A stretch of DNA of 64,000 nt from Jonesia quinghaiensis DSM 15701 (GTDB lineage Bacteria > Actinomycetota > Actinomycetes > Actinomycetales > Cellulomonadaceae), in contig NZ_AUHN01000011.1 of NCBI RefSeq assembly GCF_000423205.1, positions 103,167-167,166 of the forward strand, given 5' to 3'. Under the pieces are notes generated by a model. That model was not told where the DNA came from, ran no database searches, and was given only the letters and a program-made list of their open reading frames with translations. Of the stretch, positions 25,655-34,139 are shown one piece after another (the stretch's first letter is position 1; the number at the start of each line of letters is the position of its first letter). The position numbers and the translations under genes are program-made.

Positions 25655-28600
25655 TTAGGTCAGGTTCACGGGCGACTGAACCGTTCCAAACCGGTGCGCA
25701 GTCATGGAAATGGCTTGTTCCCGAAGGAATGGCAGCAACTCGATGCGTCCCGCTTCAGTCACAGGTTGTGCGTACAACGCGAGGTCTGCTCGCCCGCCGC
25801 TTGCTAACGCCAGGGCATCCCGTGCCCCACCAATGAGGCGGATGCGGGCATCGTGAAGCTGCGCAACATACGCTTCCCACGCATCGGAATCCTGAACAAG
25901 CACGGTCACTCCGCACTCCCCCAGCAACGATGCAACCGTGGCCGGGAGGCGCACGGCGGACACGGTCATCGTGCTGCCTGCCCGCACACCTGCCAGCACA
26001 ACACGTAACAGGTGGGCGATGCTCGCATCGGCTTCACAACGCACAAGAACATCCGTTGGCAGATACCGGAACTCGTTGCGTTCCACCCCCAGCTGGGACA
26101 CATCACGCATATGGCTGTACTCCTGCGCCCACGCGTGCGCATCGGAACTCGCTGCCCGGCGCAGCATTGCCAGCTCGTTGGATCCAATTTCCAACTCGGT
26201 GGCGTTGTCCCCTATCGCAGACAGAAGGTCACGGGCTGCGCCCGCTGGCGGAACAACAGCGGACGCTTGGGCGGCTTCCCAATCCACCAAACCGAACAGA
26301 TAGTTAGGGCCACCGGCTTTGGTACCTGCCCCCACAGCTGATCGTTTCCACCCACCAAACGGTTGGCGGCGCACAATTGCCCCGGTGATTCCACGGTTGA
26401 CGTACAGGTTTCCGGCCTCAACACTGTTCACCCAGGTGCGGATTTCTTCTGGGTTGAGTGAGTGCAACCCGGCTGTCAGGCCGAAGTCTGTGGCATTTTG
26501 CGCCGCGATTGCCTCCGCGAGCGTGCCAACGGTCATGATCCCCAGCACCGGCCCAAAATATTCGGTGAGGTGGAACTCCGACCCAGGGGTGACACCGGTT
26601 TTTACGCCGGGCGACCACAGGCGCCCCGTGTCATCGAGTTGCTGTGGTTCGATAGCCCACGTTTCCCCAACGCCAAGCGTCGTTAGCGCGTGGTGAAGTT
26701 TCCCTGCGGCCGGTTCGATAATGGGCCCCATCTGCGATGTTGGGTCCTGCGGGTACCCGACCCGCAACCCAGAAACGGCATCGAGAAGCTGATTACGTAA
26801 CCGTTGTGAGGTCCCAGCAGAACCCACCAAAATCAGCAGTGACGCCGCTGAGCATTTCTGCCCAGCGTGCCCAAAAGCAGAGGTGACAATGTCTTTAACG
26901 GCGAGGTCATAGTCGGCGTGCGGGGTGACAACAATCGCGTTTTTTCCCGATGTTTCCGCCAATAATTGCAGCGACGGATTGAAACTGGTGAACAATTCCG
27001 CGGTGTCAAAAGCGCCCGTCAAAATAAGCCGCCCCACCCGAGGGTCGCTGATCAGCGCGCGCCCAAGGTCACCCTCGTCAACGTGCACCAGGTGCAGAAC
27101 ATCTCGCGGCACACCCGCCGCCCACAACGCATCGACCACGATGGAACCGCAACGCCTCGCTTGCGTGGCAGGTTTCATCACCACCGTGGACCCAGCTGCG
27201 AGCGCGGCGAGGACAGACCCGGCGGGGATCGCGATGGGGAAGTTCCACGGTGGGGTGACCAGGGTGATGGCGACGGGTTGGGGTGTTGCGCCGTCGATGG
27301 TGTCGAGTTGTTCGGCGAGGTGGGCGTAGTAGTTCGCGAAGTCGATGGCTTCGGAGATTTCTGGGTCGGCTTGGTCGATGGTTTTTCCGCATTCGGCGGC
27401 GGCAACTTCGATGAGTTGTGCGCGGCGTTTTTCGAGTTCGACGGCAGCGTCGCGCAGGATGCTTGCTCGTTGTTGTCCGGTGAGGGCCGCCCAGGTGGGG
27501 GCGGCGTTTTCGGCTGCGGTGTATACCGCGTCGATCCCAGCGCGGGTGGTGATGGTGTGTTGGGTGACAAGCTTTTCACCGAGTGTGGTGGTGGGGAGTG
27601 CCGCACGGATATTTGCAGCCCAGTCACGGTTACCGGGGAGGGCCGGGTCGGTGTCTGGGGTGTTGGTGAACTCTTCGCGGCGGGTGGGTGTGTCGGTTGC
27701 GCGGTGTTGTGTGCGGTTTGGTGGTGGCACGGTGTCGTCGGTGTCGTTGAGGGATGCCAGGAAGCGTTGCTGTTCGCGGGTGAAGAGTGTTTCGCTGCGG
27801 GAGAGGTCGAACACGGCGGACATGAAGTTGTCTGGTGATGCGCCTTCTTCGAGGCGGCGAATGAGGTAGGCGATTGCGACGTCGAACTCGGTTGGGTGCA
27901 CCACGGGTGTGTAGAGCAGGAGCCCGCCAACTGTGCGGCTGACTGCTTCTGCTTGTGTTTCTGCCATGCCCAGGAGCATTTCGAATTCGATGCCGTCGCG
28001 CACTGAGCGTTCTCCGGCGAGGAGCCACGCGTAGGCGATGTCGAACAGGTTGTGCCCGGCAACACCGAGGCGCACATTGTCGATGCGTTCGCGGGTGAGC
28101 GCGTAGTGCAGCACTCGTTTGTAGTTCGTGTCGGCTGCTTGTTTTGAGTCCACCACTGCAAGTGGCCAGTCGTGGGTCGCGGCTTCGACGCGTTCCATGG
28201 GGAGGTTCGCGCCTTTCACGAGGCGCACCTTCACGGGTGCGCCGCCGCGCTTGCGGCGTGCTGCCGCCCACTGTTGGATGCGCTGCATCGCTGCCATGGC
28301 ATCGGGCAGGTATGCCTGCAGGACGATGCCTGCCTCCAGTTCCAGCAGATCCTCGCGGTCTAGCAGGCGTGTGAACACCTCGATGGTGAGGTCTAGGTCG
28401 CGGTATTCTTCCATGTCCAGGTTGATGAATTTGCGCCCCTGGTGGCTTGCCGCGTACTGGTACAGGGGAAGAAGTTGTTCCGTCACGTGGGTGACGGCCT
28501 CGTCGAAGGCCCACGGTGAATGGGGCGCAACTGTTGAGGACACTTTGATGGATACGTAGTCCACGTCGTCGCGTTGGAGGAGTTTGCGGGTGCCGTCGAG

Positions 28601-29080
28601 GCGCCGTTGCGCCTCGCGTGGACCAAGAACAGCCTCACCGAGGAGGTTAATGTTCAAAGCCCGGCCGCTACGTTTCAGTGCGGCAATGGATTGACCAAGG
28701 CGGGCATCGGACGCATCAACAATGAGGTGCCCTACGAGGGAGCGCAGCACGTGCTGCGCGACGGTCACAACAATTCCCGGGACGATGTGCGATGCCGCGG
28801 CGCCGACCTGCAACCCTGCTCGGAGGTACCAGGGTAGGAAAGTGGGGGCGTTGCGGGCAAGGTTACGCAGGTTCCCTGCCGCGATGCGGGTGTCCTCTGG
28901 GCGGATGACTCCGTCAACAAATCCGACGGTGAACTCCAATCCGCCGTCATCACTCAGGACCCCGGCAAGCAATGTTGCTGCCCGTGAGGGGGTGAGTTGG
29001 TCAGCGGTGGTCAACCATTCACGGACCAGGCGGGTAGCTTGGTCGGCGATGGTTTGAGCGTCTACGGTCTGATGCGACAC
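25655..29080 (-). CDS. putA: Bifunctional proline dehydrogenase / glutamate-semialdehyde dehydrogenase PutA
   Basis: Oxidises proline to glutamate. An N-terminal FAD-dependent proline dehydrogenase (YVSIKVSS, RLVKGANLPME, RRLEEGASPDN; about residues 1-470) is followed by a P5C/aldehyde dehydrogenase (LAETSGKNAIVV with its Glu, GHAGQKCSAASL with the catalytic Cys; about 520-985) and a C-terminal domain of about 150 residues as in long PutA forms. GTG at 29080 with AAGGAG five bases upstream. The N-terminal DNA-binding RHH domain of E. coli PutA is absent, so regulation must be external; the divergent LysR gene is the obvious candidate. A block of C-ending codons occupies the middle (about 27190-28170). 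Confidence 0.93.
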   Translation of the reverse strand: MSHQTVDAQTIADQATRLVREWLTTADQLTPSRAATLLAGVLSDDGGLEFTVGFVDGVIRPEDTRIAAGNLRNLARNAPTFLPWYLRAGLQVGAAASHIVPGIVVTVAQHVLRSLVGHLIVDASDARLGQSIAALKRSGRALNINLLGEAVLGPREAQRRLDGTRKLLQRDDVDYVSIKVSSTVAPHSPWAFDEAVTHVTEQLLPLYQYAASHQGRKFINLDMEEYRDLDLTIEVFTRLLDREDLLELEAGIVLQAYLPDAMAAMQRIQQWAAARRKRGGAPVKVRLVKGANLPMERVEAATHDWPLAVVDSKQAADTNYKRVLHYALTRERIDNVRLGVAGHNLFDIAYAWLLAGERSVRDGIEFEMLLGMAETQAEAVSRTVGGLLLYTPVVHPTEFDVAIAYLIRRLEEGASPDNFMSAVFDLSRSETLFTREQQRFLASLNDTDDTVPPPNRTQHRATDTPTRREEFTNTPDTDPALPGNRDWAANIRAALPTTTLGEKLVTQHTITTRAGIDAVYTAAENAAPTWAALTGQQRASILRDAAVELEKRRAQLIEVAAAECGKTIDQADPEISEAIDFANYYAHLAEQLDTIDGATPQPVAITLVTPPWNFPIAIPAGSVLAALAAGSTVVMKPATQARRCGSIVVDALWAAGVPRDVLHLVHVDEGDLGRALISDPRVGRLILTGAFDTAELFTSFNPSLQLLAETSGKNAIVVTPHADYDLAVKDIVTSAFGHAGQKCSAASLLILVGSAGTSQRLRNQLLDAVSGLRVGYPQDPTSQMGPIIEPAAGKLHHALTTLGVGETWAIEPQQLDDTGRLWSPGVKTGVTPGSEFHLTEYFGPVLGIMTVGTLAEAIAAQNATDFGLTAGLHSLNPEEIRTWVNSVEAGNLYVNRGITGAIVRRQPFGGWKRSAVGAGTKAGGPNYLFGLVDWEAAQASAVVPPAGAARDLLSAIGDNATELEIGSNELAMLRRAASSDAHAWAQEYSHMRDVSQLGVERNEFRYLPTDVLVRCEADASIAHLLRVVLAGVRAGSTMTVSAVRLPATVASLLGECGVTVLVQDSDAWEAYVAQLHDARIRLIGGARDALALASGGRADLALYAQPVTEAGRIELLPFLREQAISMTAHRFGTVQSPVNLT

Positions 29081-29163
29081 GAGCACTCCTTCTGTCAAAG
29101 TGTCATCTACCGTCTCAGTGTGAGACCGCCAAGCACTTCAGGTAAAGTGACGTTTTCTACACT

Positions 29164-29178
29164 AGAACGTTAAGTTCT
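29164..29178. promoter_or_regulatory. Palindrome between putA and LysR gene
   Basis: AGAAC-GTTAA-GTTCT, arms of five bases around an AT-rich centre, 21 bp before the LysR start and about 85 bp upstream of putA. LysR-type regulators often bind such T-N11-A-like dyads in divergent promoters. Confidence 0.4.
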
Positions 29179-29199
29179 CCTTCAGGGTTGGGGCTGCTT

Positions 29200-30108
29200 A
29201 TGCTCGACGTCAGACGCCTGCGCGTCCTCCTAGAACTACAACGCCGCGGCACCCTCGCCGACGTCGCCACCGCACTCCACCAAACCCCCTCCGCGATCTC
29301 CCAACAACTCACCCACCTCGAACGCGAAGCCGGCACCCCACTCCTACGAAAAGTAGGCCGCCGCGTCCAACTCACACCCGCAGCCCACACCCTCGCAACC
29401 TACGCGGCGCACATCATCGACCTCCTCGACCAAGCCCACGCCGACGTCACCCAAGCCGACGCAGCCCTCACCGGCACCGTCAACGTTGCAGCATTCCAAT
29501 CCGCAGTGCTCGCCTTCATGCCCGAGGCGCTCCGTATCCTGGCAACGCAACACCCAAACTTGCGCGTCACCATGTCCCAACGCGAACCCGAAACAGCACT
29601 CCGCGGAGCGTGGACACGCGACTTTGACCTCGTCATCGCCGAACAATACCCAGGCCACGCCGCACCCTGGCACCCCGAACTCGATCGTATGGAACTCACC
29701 ACCGACGCCATCCGATTAGCGGTGCCAGAAGTATTTGCACAAGAAGGCCACCGCCCCGTGACCTCCCTCGCTGACGCCAACGACGTCCCCTGGGTGATGG
29801 AACCACGCGGAGCCGCATCACGGCACTGGGCGGAACAAGCCTGCCGGCAAGCAGGTTTTGAACCCGATGTCCGCTTCGAAACAGCAGACCTCCAAGCGCA
29901 CCTCGCACTCATCGCATCAGGGAACGCCGTAGCGCTACTACCTGGCCTGATGACCCTCAACCCGCCCGCCGGGGTGCAGCTCATTGACCTACCCGGGCGC
30001 CCCCGCCGCACAGTATTCACAGCCGTGCGCACAGCAATCACAGGGCGCGGAAGCATCATCGAACTACGCCGCACACTCGCCCAAGTCACCCAAGACCTCA
30101 CCGCGTAA
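29200..30108 (+). CDS. LysR family transcriptional regulator, probable putA regulator
   Basis: 302 residues: N-terminal winged HTH (MLDVRRLRVLLELQRRGTL, then TPSAISQQLTHLEREAG) and a periplasmic-binding-like effector domain (GTVNVAAFQSAVLAFMPEAL). The ATG at 29200 is the start most consistent with the family; a TTG four codons upstream is possible. Divergence from putA suggests control of proline use. The gene uses C-ending codons almost throughout. Confidence 0.88.
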   Translation: MLDVRRLRVLLELQRRGTLADVATALHQTPSAISQQLTHLEREAGTPLLRKVGRRVQLTPAAHTLATYAAHIIDLLDQAHADVTQADAALTGTVNVAAFQSAVLAFMPEALRILATQHPNLRVTMSQREPETALRGAWTRDFDLVIAEQYPGHAAPWHPELDRMELTTDAIRLAVPEVFAQEGHRPVTSLADANDVPWVMEPRGAASRHWAEQACRQAGFEPDVRFETADLQAHLALIASGNAVALLPGLMTLNPPAGVQLIDLPGRPRRTVFTAVRTAITGRGSIIELRRTLAQVTQDLTA

Positions 30109-30156
30109 CGCCCCGCCACGCCAGTCTGCTGACCTTTCCGCAGCCCTTTCAGAACA

Positions 30157-30244
30157 CCAGTTCGTGGTTTCGTGGTGAGTTCGTCCTGAACACCACGACT
30201 TCGTGGCTAAGAACCACTAACTCACGGCAGAAGGTGGGCGGGCG
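30157..30244. repeat. Dispersed TTCGTGG palindromic repeat, copy B
   Basis: In reverse complement it reads GTGAGTTAGTGGTT, GCCACGAAGTC, TTCAGGACGAACTC, CGAAACCACGAAC, closely matching copy A in order. It is therefore inverted relative to copies A and C. It lies just before the bacteriocin-like cassette, and copy C lies just after it. Confidence 0.6.
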
Positions 30245-30491
30245 GGCACATGAACAAGAACTCCGCGGTTATAGGTCGCTACACGCGGTCAAGGATCCAA
30301 CGGAGTTGCAGCGGTTGCTTTATCTCTTCGCAATCTTCTTTATTAATAGTATTTGTGCTTTTTTCCGTACCATCAGTGCGCAAGTACCACACCACTAAGC
30401 AGGAATGCGAACGTCTCGGATCGCCAGCCATCCGGATCCTAGAAATATAAACGCTGATCAGAGACATCTATCGCTGGCATTTGCTGGATAA
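30245..30491. other. AT-richer stretch upstream of the cassette, possible gene remnant
   Basis: Both strands have short frames of 60-66 codons (plus 30250-30450, minus 30279-30467) without ribosome sites. The minus one contains a protein-like stretch (NTINKEDCEEIKQPLQLR). It could be a decayed gene of the accessory cassette. I do not call it coding. Confidence 0.25.
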
Positions 30492-30516
30492 ATGGTGTTA
30501 GGATTCCTAACACCAT
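30492..30516 (+). promoter_or_regulatory. 25-bp palindrome overlapping the cassette promoter
   Basis: ATGGTGTTAGGA-T-TCCTAACACCAT is perfect over 12-bp arms. A TATACT -10 box follows at 30528-30533, which places the -35 region on the right arm. A bound repressor would block RNA polymerase. No T tract follows, so it is unlikely to be a terminator. No regulator gene lies within the cassette. Confidence 0.6.
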
Positions 30517-30553
30517 CAAATGACGGTTATACTCGATCGAAGGTAGAGGTGCT

Positions 30554-30997
30554 ATGCGTTTTTCCAGCAAGATAGTGACTACAACGGTTCTAGCGGCTAT
30601 TATGGCGATAAGTCCGATTAGCGCTTTCGCCTCCACGGACCCTGGCAACCTAGGCGGTTGGAGTGAGGATGACGGCTACTTCGCAAATCAGCAACCGTCA
30701 GGTGGCATCTCTCCACTTGCCGCCACTGGAACACCACGGCACACAGGTAAGGCTGAGGGCAAAGTCATCAATGGAACGTCCCACAAACGGGCACATGGAT
30801 GGACCACCTGGAAAGGCGTAAGGCACTACACACGTGCGCAGCTGACGGGATACTGGCCCAACGCCGACCGCATCATCGCCGATTCTGGCAGAGTATGGGG
30901 GCGTGACGGAACAGAAGCTGTAACCAAATGGGTAGCTTTTAACCCCAACGATCCGGACAGCGGAAACGGAAAGGCGAAGACCTTCTACGGCAAATAA
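30554..30997 (+). CDS. Secreted cysteine-free small protein, candidate bacteriocin-like product
   Basis: 147 residues with a classical signal peptide (MRFSSKIVTT...ISAFAS, cleavage near 27). The mature part has no Cys and is rich in Gly, Trp and Tyr. It ends in aromatic motifs (GWTTWKGVRHYTRAQLTGYW, DSGRVWGRDGT, KTFYGK). It is followed by two FtsX/MacB-type membrane genes and an ABC ATPase, the arrangement seen around lactococcin-972-like bacteriocins, which are also Sec-secreted and Cys-free. Direct membership in that family is not proven by what I see. AT-rich for this window, with a 25-bp palindrome over its promoter. Confidence 0.6.
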   Translation: MRFSSKIVTTTVLAAIMAISPISAFASTDPGNLGGWSEDDGYFANQQPSGGISPLAATGTPRHTGKAEGKVINGTSHKRAHGWTTWKGVRHYTRAQLTGYWPNADRIIADSGRVWGRDGTEAVTKWVAFNPNDPDSGNGKAKTFYGK

Positions 30998-31051
30998 ATC
31001 GCTATGTGTGGGTTCACCATGTGAGCCCACACCTCAGCAGGAAGTAACGTG

Positions 31052-31975
31052 ATGAAGTTTCTTCATGCCATTGCCCTGATAATTCTCTCAGCGCTACTCT
31101 GTTCACTTATTTTCTCCCTCACTACCTTCCAGCGTGAACAGACGTTCATCGCGCTTGAAGGGAACTCCCTCTACACGGAGAACAGTCACTACTTCCACGG
31201 CGACTTCTCTGACATTGAACCTGCTCTAGACGCCTCCTCGCACCATTACGTTGCCTACCAATCACTCGACAACGCAGACCTCTCCCGCGCTATCTACAGC
31301 TCGAACATCGAGGACGTGAAGTTTCCCCTCTACTCCGGGCGTGCCATTGAACAGAATGACCAACACGTGGCACTCGCTGGCGCTTCAGTACACACTCTCC
31401 ACCGTGATGGTCGAGACGTCATCGACATTGACGGCGTTGAGTTCACAGTCATTGGACGACTAGGCCGCTCCGCAGACAGTCGGCTCTCCCCCATTGCACT
31501 GTTGTACGACCAGTCATTCTTTATGGCCGAAGGTTCATCACCCATCATCATCGATGGCCCCGCAATACAAGACCTCCCCAACGATCAAGCGGCGGCACTA
31601 GAACCAAGGCAAGACACTCGACTAGAACGACGAACACATGCAGACCTCATCACACCAGCAGTTACCGCGCTCACCCTGGTGAGCCTCTGCCTCGGATCAG
31701 CCATCTGTGGTGTGCTCACCGCCAGTGCCATCCGTCAACGAAACAAGATTGGACGCCTTGTCGGGGACAGTATGTGGACAACACTTACACGATCCGTTCT
31801 GAGCGTCACCGCCATCTACGCCGCTGGATGCGCCTTGTCATCCATCCCGAGGGTTCCCAGTTTCATACGCCACGACATCGACCCGGATTCTTTTCTGCTC
31901 CTCGGTGGCTCCTACATACTCGCCATGACTGTGACAATCTCGCAGTCTGCAATGAGTCTCAAACATAAGGCCTAG
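31052..31975 (+). CDS. MacB/FtsX-like membrane protein, short subunit of exporter
   Basis: 307 residues: one N-terminal helix, an approximately 180-residue extracytoplasmic domain (VEFTVIGRLGRS as in MacB-type domains), then about three C-terminal helices. I prefer the ATG at 31052, with AGGAAG seven bases upstream; a GTG directly before it is also possible. It sits between the secreted protein and a second permease-like gene in the same operon. Together the two look like a split form of the bacteriocin-associated integral membrane protein. Confidence 0.65.
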   Translation: MKFLHAIALIILSALLCSLIFSLTTFQREQTFIALEGNSLYTENSHYFHGDFSDIEPALDASSHHYVAYQSLDNADLSRAIYSSNIEDVKFPLYSGRAIEQNDQHVALAGASVHTLHRDGRDVIDIDGVEFTVIGRLGRSADSRLSPIALLYDQSFFMAEGSSPIIIDGPAIQDLPNDQAAALEPRQDTRLERRTHADLITPAVTALTLVSLCLGSAICGVLTASAIRQRNKIGRLVGDSMWTTLTRSVLSVTAIYAAGCALSSIPRVPSFIRHDIDPDSFLLLGGSYILAMTVTISQSAMSLKHKA

Positions 31976-31983
31976 CTCCCATC

Positions 31984-33246
31984 ATGTTTTCCACGATCCA
32001 TTCGCTAGCGCAGACGCTCCTCAAAGTGGCAGCAACAGCCCTTTTCATCATCACCACTTATACGGTCATCTCTTTCACTGGTGATATCTCAACTGGGCTT
32101 GACCAGGGTTTTTCACAGGAACGCCAGGTCGACATGTATCACCTGACTGACACCTTGGTTGACCCTGAAGAGTTTTGGAATTTCAGGCAGTCACAGGAGC
32201 AGATGGAAACCATTGCATCTTTTTACCAAGAACTCACAAGCAGTGAAACATTCACTTTTCTTTCGATTTTCAATCAACCTCTTTTCGCCCACGACTTCAT
32301 GGGCGGCGAAACGTTTGATGCGTCCTTTGGGACCGAATCCGGAGGTCAAGGTGAATACATTGATGACATATCCGGCCGGAAAACACGCGCCGTCAAGTCC
32401 ATTCAATTGAACCAACAGGCATTTCAGTTCTATGGACTCACACTGAGCAGCGGTTCAGTGCCACAATGGAACTCAATTACACCTCAAAGCATTGAAATCC
32501 CGGTTGTTCTTGGCCATGATTATCAGGAGATTTACTCGGTCGGCGACATCATTGATGTAGAGTACTACTTTCGTGAAACTACACTCCGAGTCTCAGGTTT
32601 CCTCGAAGAAGGATCTTCTATCTACCTTCAAGGCACATTCAACACCTATTTGGACGATCAAATAGTGATCCCGTATCCACAGAGTTTGTCGCTCTCGGAC
32701 TCATCTGCTTTTGAACATGAGGGGATACTTTTTTTCGCGATGATCGGGGGGAACATTGTGGCCCCTCAAGGCACGAGTGAGGAGATGATTCTCAGCAGCC
32801 TGTCAGAGACCGCAACAGCAAGCCACTTTCACGACTACACACTCCTCAACGTCCCTACCTACCTCATCGAATTTACCTTGATGAGGAATCTTGTGCGCGA
32901 CAACCTCGCTACCCTCATCGCCCTTGGGGTTGTCATCACTATTACCCTCGGAGCGTCATTAAGCTTCCTGTCTCGCGCACTTCTCACACAGCGATCACAC
33001 CGGTATCGAATACTCTGGACCTCCGGCGCATCATTACATGGCCTGGTAAAGAAGAATACGCTCTATCTTGTTGGCGAATATGCAGCCTGCGCAGGGGTGG
33101 TTTTAATGGCCCGCCTAGTCCTATTACCCAATATTCAAAACATAACCGCTCTGACCGTCGCTTCTTTGATGCTTTCGACGATATTCATCACTGAAGCCTT
33201 TTCACATAGAGTCATCATCCACCGCAAACTTGTTAAGCCTACATAG
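31984..33246 (+). CDS. FtsX-like permease, second membrane subunit of exporter
   Basis: 420 residues: an N-terminal helix (LLKVAATALFIITTYTVISF), a large external domain with VSGFLEEGSSIYL (MacB-like), then helices near 305-330 and toward the C-terminus (EYAACAGVVLMARLVLL). No strong ribosome site; only 8 bp separate it from the upstream gene, so translation may be coupled. No ATPase motif; energy should come from the next gene. Confidence 0.7.
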   Translation: MFSTIHSLAQTLLKVAATALFIITTYTVISFTGDISTGLDQGFSQERQVDMYHLTDTLVDPEEFWNFRQSQEQMETIASFYQELTSSETFTFLSIFNQPLFAHDFMGGETFDASFGTESGGQGEYIDDISGRKTRAVKSIQLNQQAFQFYGLTLSSGSVPQWNSITPQSIEIPVVLGHDYQEIYSVGDIIDVEYYFRETTLRVSGFLEEGSSIYLQGTFNTYLDDQIVIPYPQSLSLSDSSAFEHEGILFFAMIGGNIVAPQGTSEEMILSSLSETATASHFHDYTLLNVPTYLIEFTLMRNLVRDNLATLIALGVVITITLGASLSFLSRALLTQRSHRYRILWTSGASLHGLVKKNTLYLVGEYAACAGVVLMARLVLLPNIQNITALTVASLMLSTIFITEAFSHRVIIHRKLVKPT

Positions 33247-33260
33247 AAACAATACATCTT

Positions 33261-33947
33261 ATGCTTCAGCTCACTCACCTTCACAAGTCATTCCACGAAT
33301 CCAATGGATCAACAAGGCAGGTATTTGATGACGCAGACTTCCGCCTGTTGCCACACGAAAAATCATTAGCGGTTGTCGGGAGGAGCGGGGCAGGGAAGAG
33401 CACGCTACTGCGCATACTGTCAGGCCTAGACCAACAGTTTGAAGGGCTTTACAGTTTCAAGGGCGCACCTCTAGCACAAAACGAGAGTGAGATGGCAGCC
33501 TTTCGGCGTGACCACGTGGGAATCGTGACTCAACGCTATGAACTGCTCCCTCACCGAAGCCTGTTGAACAACGTCATGTTAGGTGCTGTATCACCTCGTA
33601 CGACCCGCGAGGATGCGGAACATTACCTAGACCTTGTTGGGCTTTCGGATAGCAAGCGGAAGAAAGTACGAGAACTATCCGGTGGAGAAGCTCAACGGGT
33701 AGCAATCGCACGTGCCCTAGTAAAGAACCCCGACTTCGTTTTTGCAGACGAACCAACGGGGGCACTGGACGAAGCAACGGAAGACGCCGTGTTGGGCATT
33801 TTTCAGCGGCTGCAGGGCGAAGGCGTTCGATTCGTGATCGCGACTCATAGCAACAAGGTGAAGTCAGTTTGCGAACGGGTTGTCCGCGTTCACAACTACA
33901 AACTCGTAGACGATCCCATTGGGAAGCAACATCACCACAACCAATAA
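33261..33947 (+). CDS. ABC transporter ATP-binding protein, MacB/LolD type
   Basis: 228 residues with Walker A GRSGAGKST (about 40-48), Q-loop IVTQRYELLPHR, signature LSGGEAQRVAIARAL (about 139) and Walker B FVFADEPTGALDE. This is the group that powers MacB, LolCDE and bacteriocin-associated transporters by mechanotransmission rather than classical channel transport. Last gene of the four-gene cassette; repeat copy C follows 60 bp later. Confidence 0.9.
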   Translation: MLQLTHLHKSFHESNGSTRQVFDDADFRLLPHEKSLAVVGRSGAGKSTLLRILSGLDQQFEGLYSFKGAPLAQNESEMAAFRRDHVGIVTQRYELLPHRSLLNNVMLGAVSPRTTREDAEHYLDLVGLSDSKRKKVRELSGGEAQRVAIARALVKNPDFVFADEPTGALDEATEDAVLGIFQRLQGEGVRFVIATHSNKVKSVCERVVRVHNYKLVDDPIGKQHHHNQ

Positions 33948-34007
33948 GCGCCGCGCGCCATAGCAGGCGTTCTGTTGGCTCTCCCCTCCCGTCTCCCTGT
34001 TCCATCC

Positions 34008-34093
34008 GTGAGTTCGTGGTTGAGAACCACGAACTCACCGTGCAAACCACGAAGTCGCGAAGAAAGGACGAACTCGCAGCAATAGTGGGCGGA
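34008..34093. repeat. Dispersed TTCGTGG palindromic repeat, copy C
   Basis: Starts with a perfect 14+3+14 hairpin, GTGAGTTCGTGGTT-GAG-AACCACGAACTCAC, then AAACCACGAAGTC and GGACGAACTC. Same units as copies A and B; it lies in the gap after the exporter ATPase gene and ends 46 bp before the 3' end of the aminotransferase gene. Confidence 0.7.
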
Positions 34094-34139
34094 TGGGGCG
34101 GTGCGGGGAGCACAAACGCGGAGGCGCGCATCTCAGTCG

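Noticed and set aside
25610..25656. Weak hairpins after putA as a terminator
   Set aside because: Stems are short (6-7 bp), with long loops and no T tract; one runs into the coding end.
27178..28514. Two long alternative-frame minus-strand reading frames inside putA
   Set aside because: They are Pro/Arg/Thr-rich products of C-ending codon bias in the putA frame, with no domain or ribosome site.
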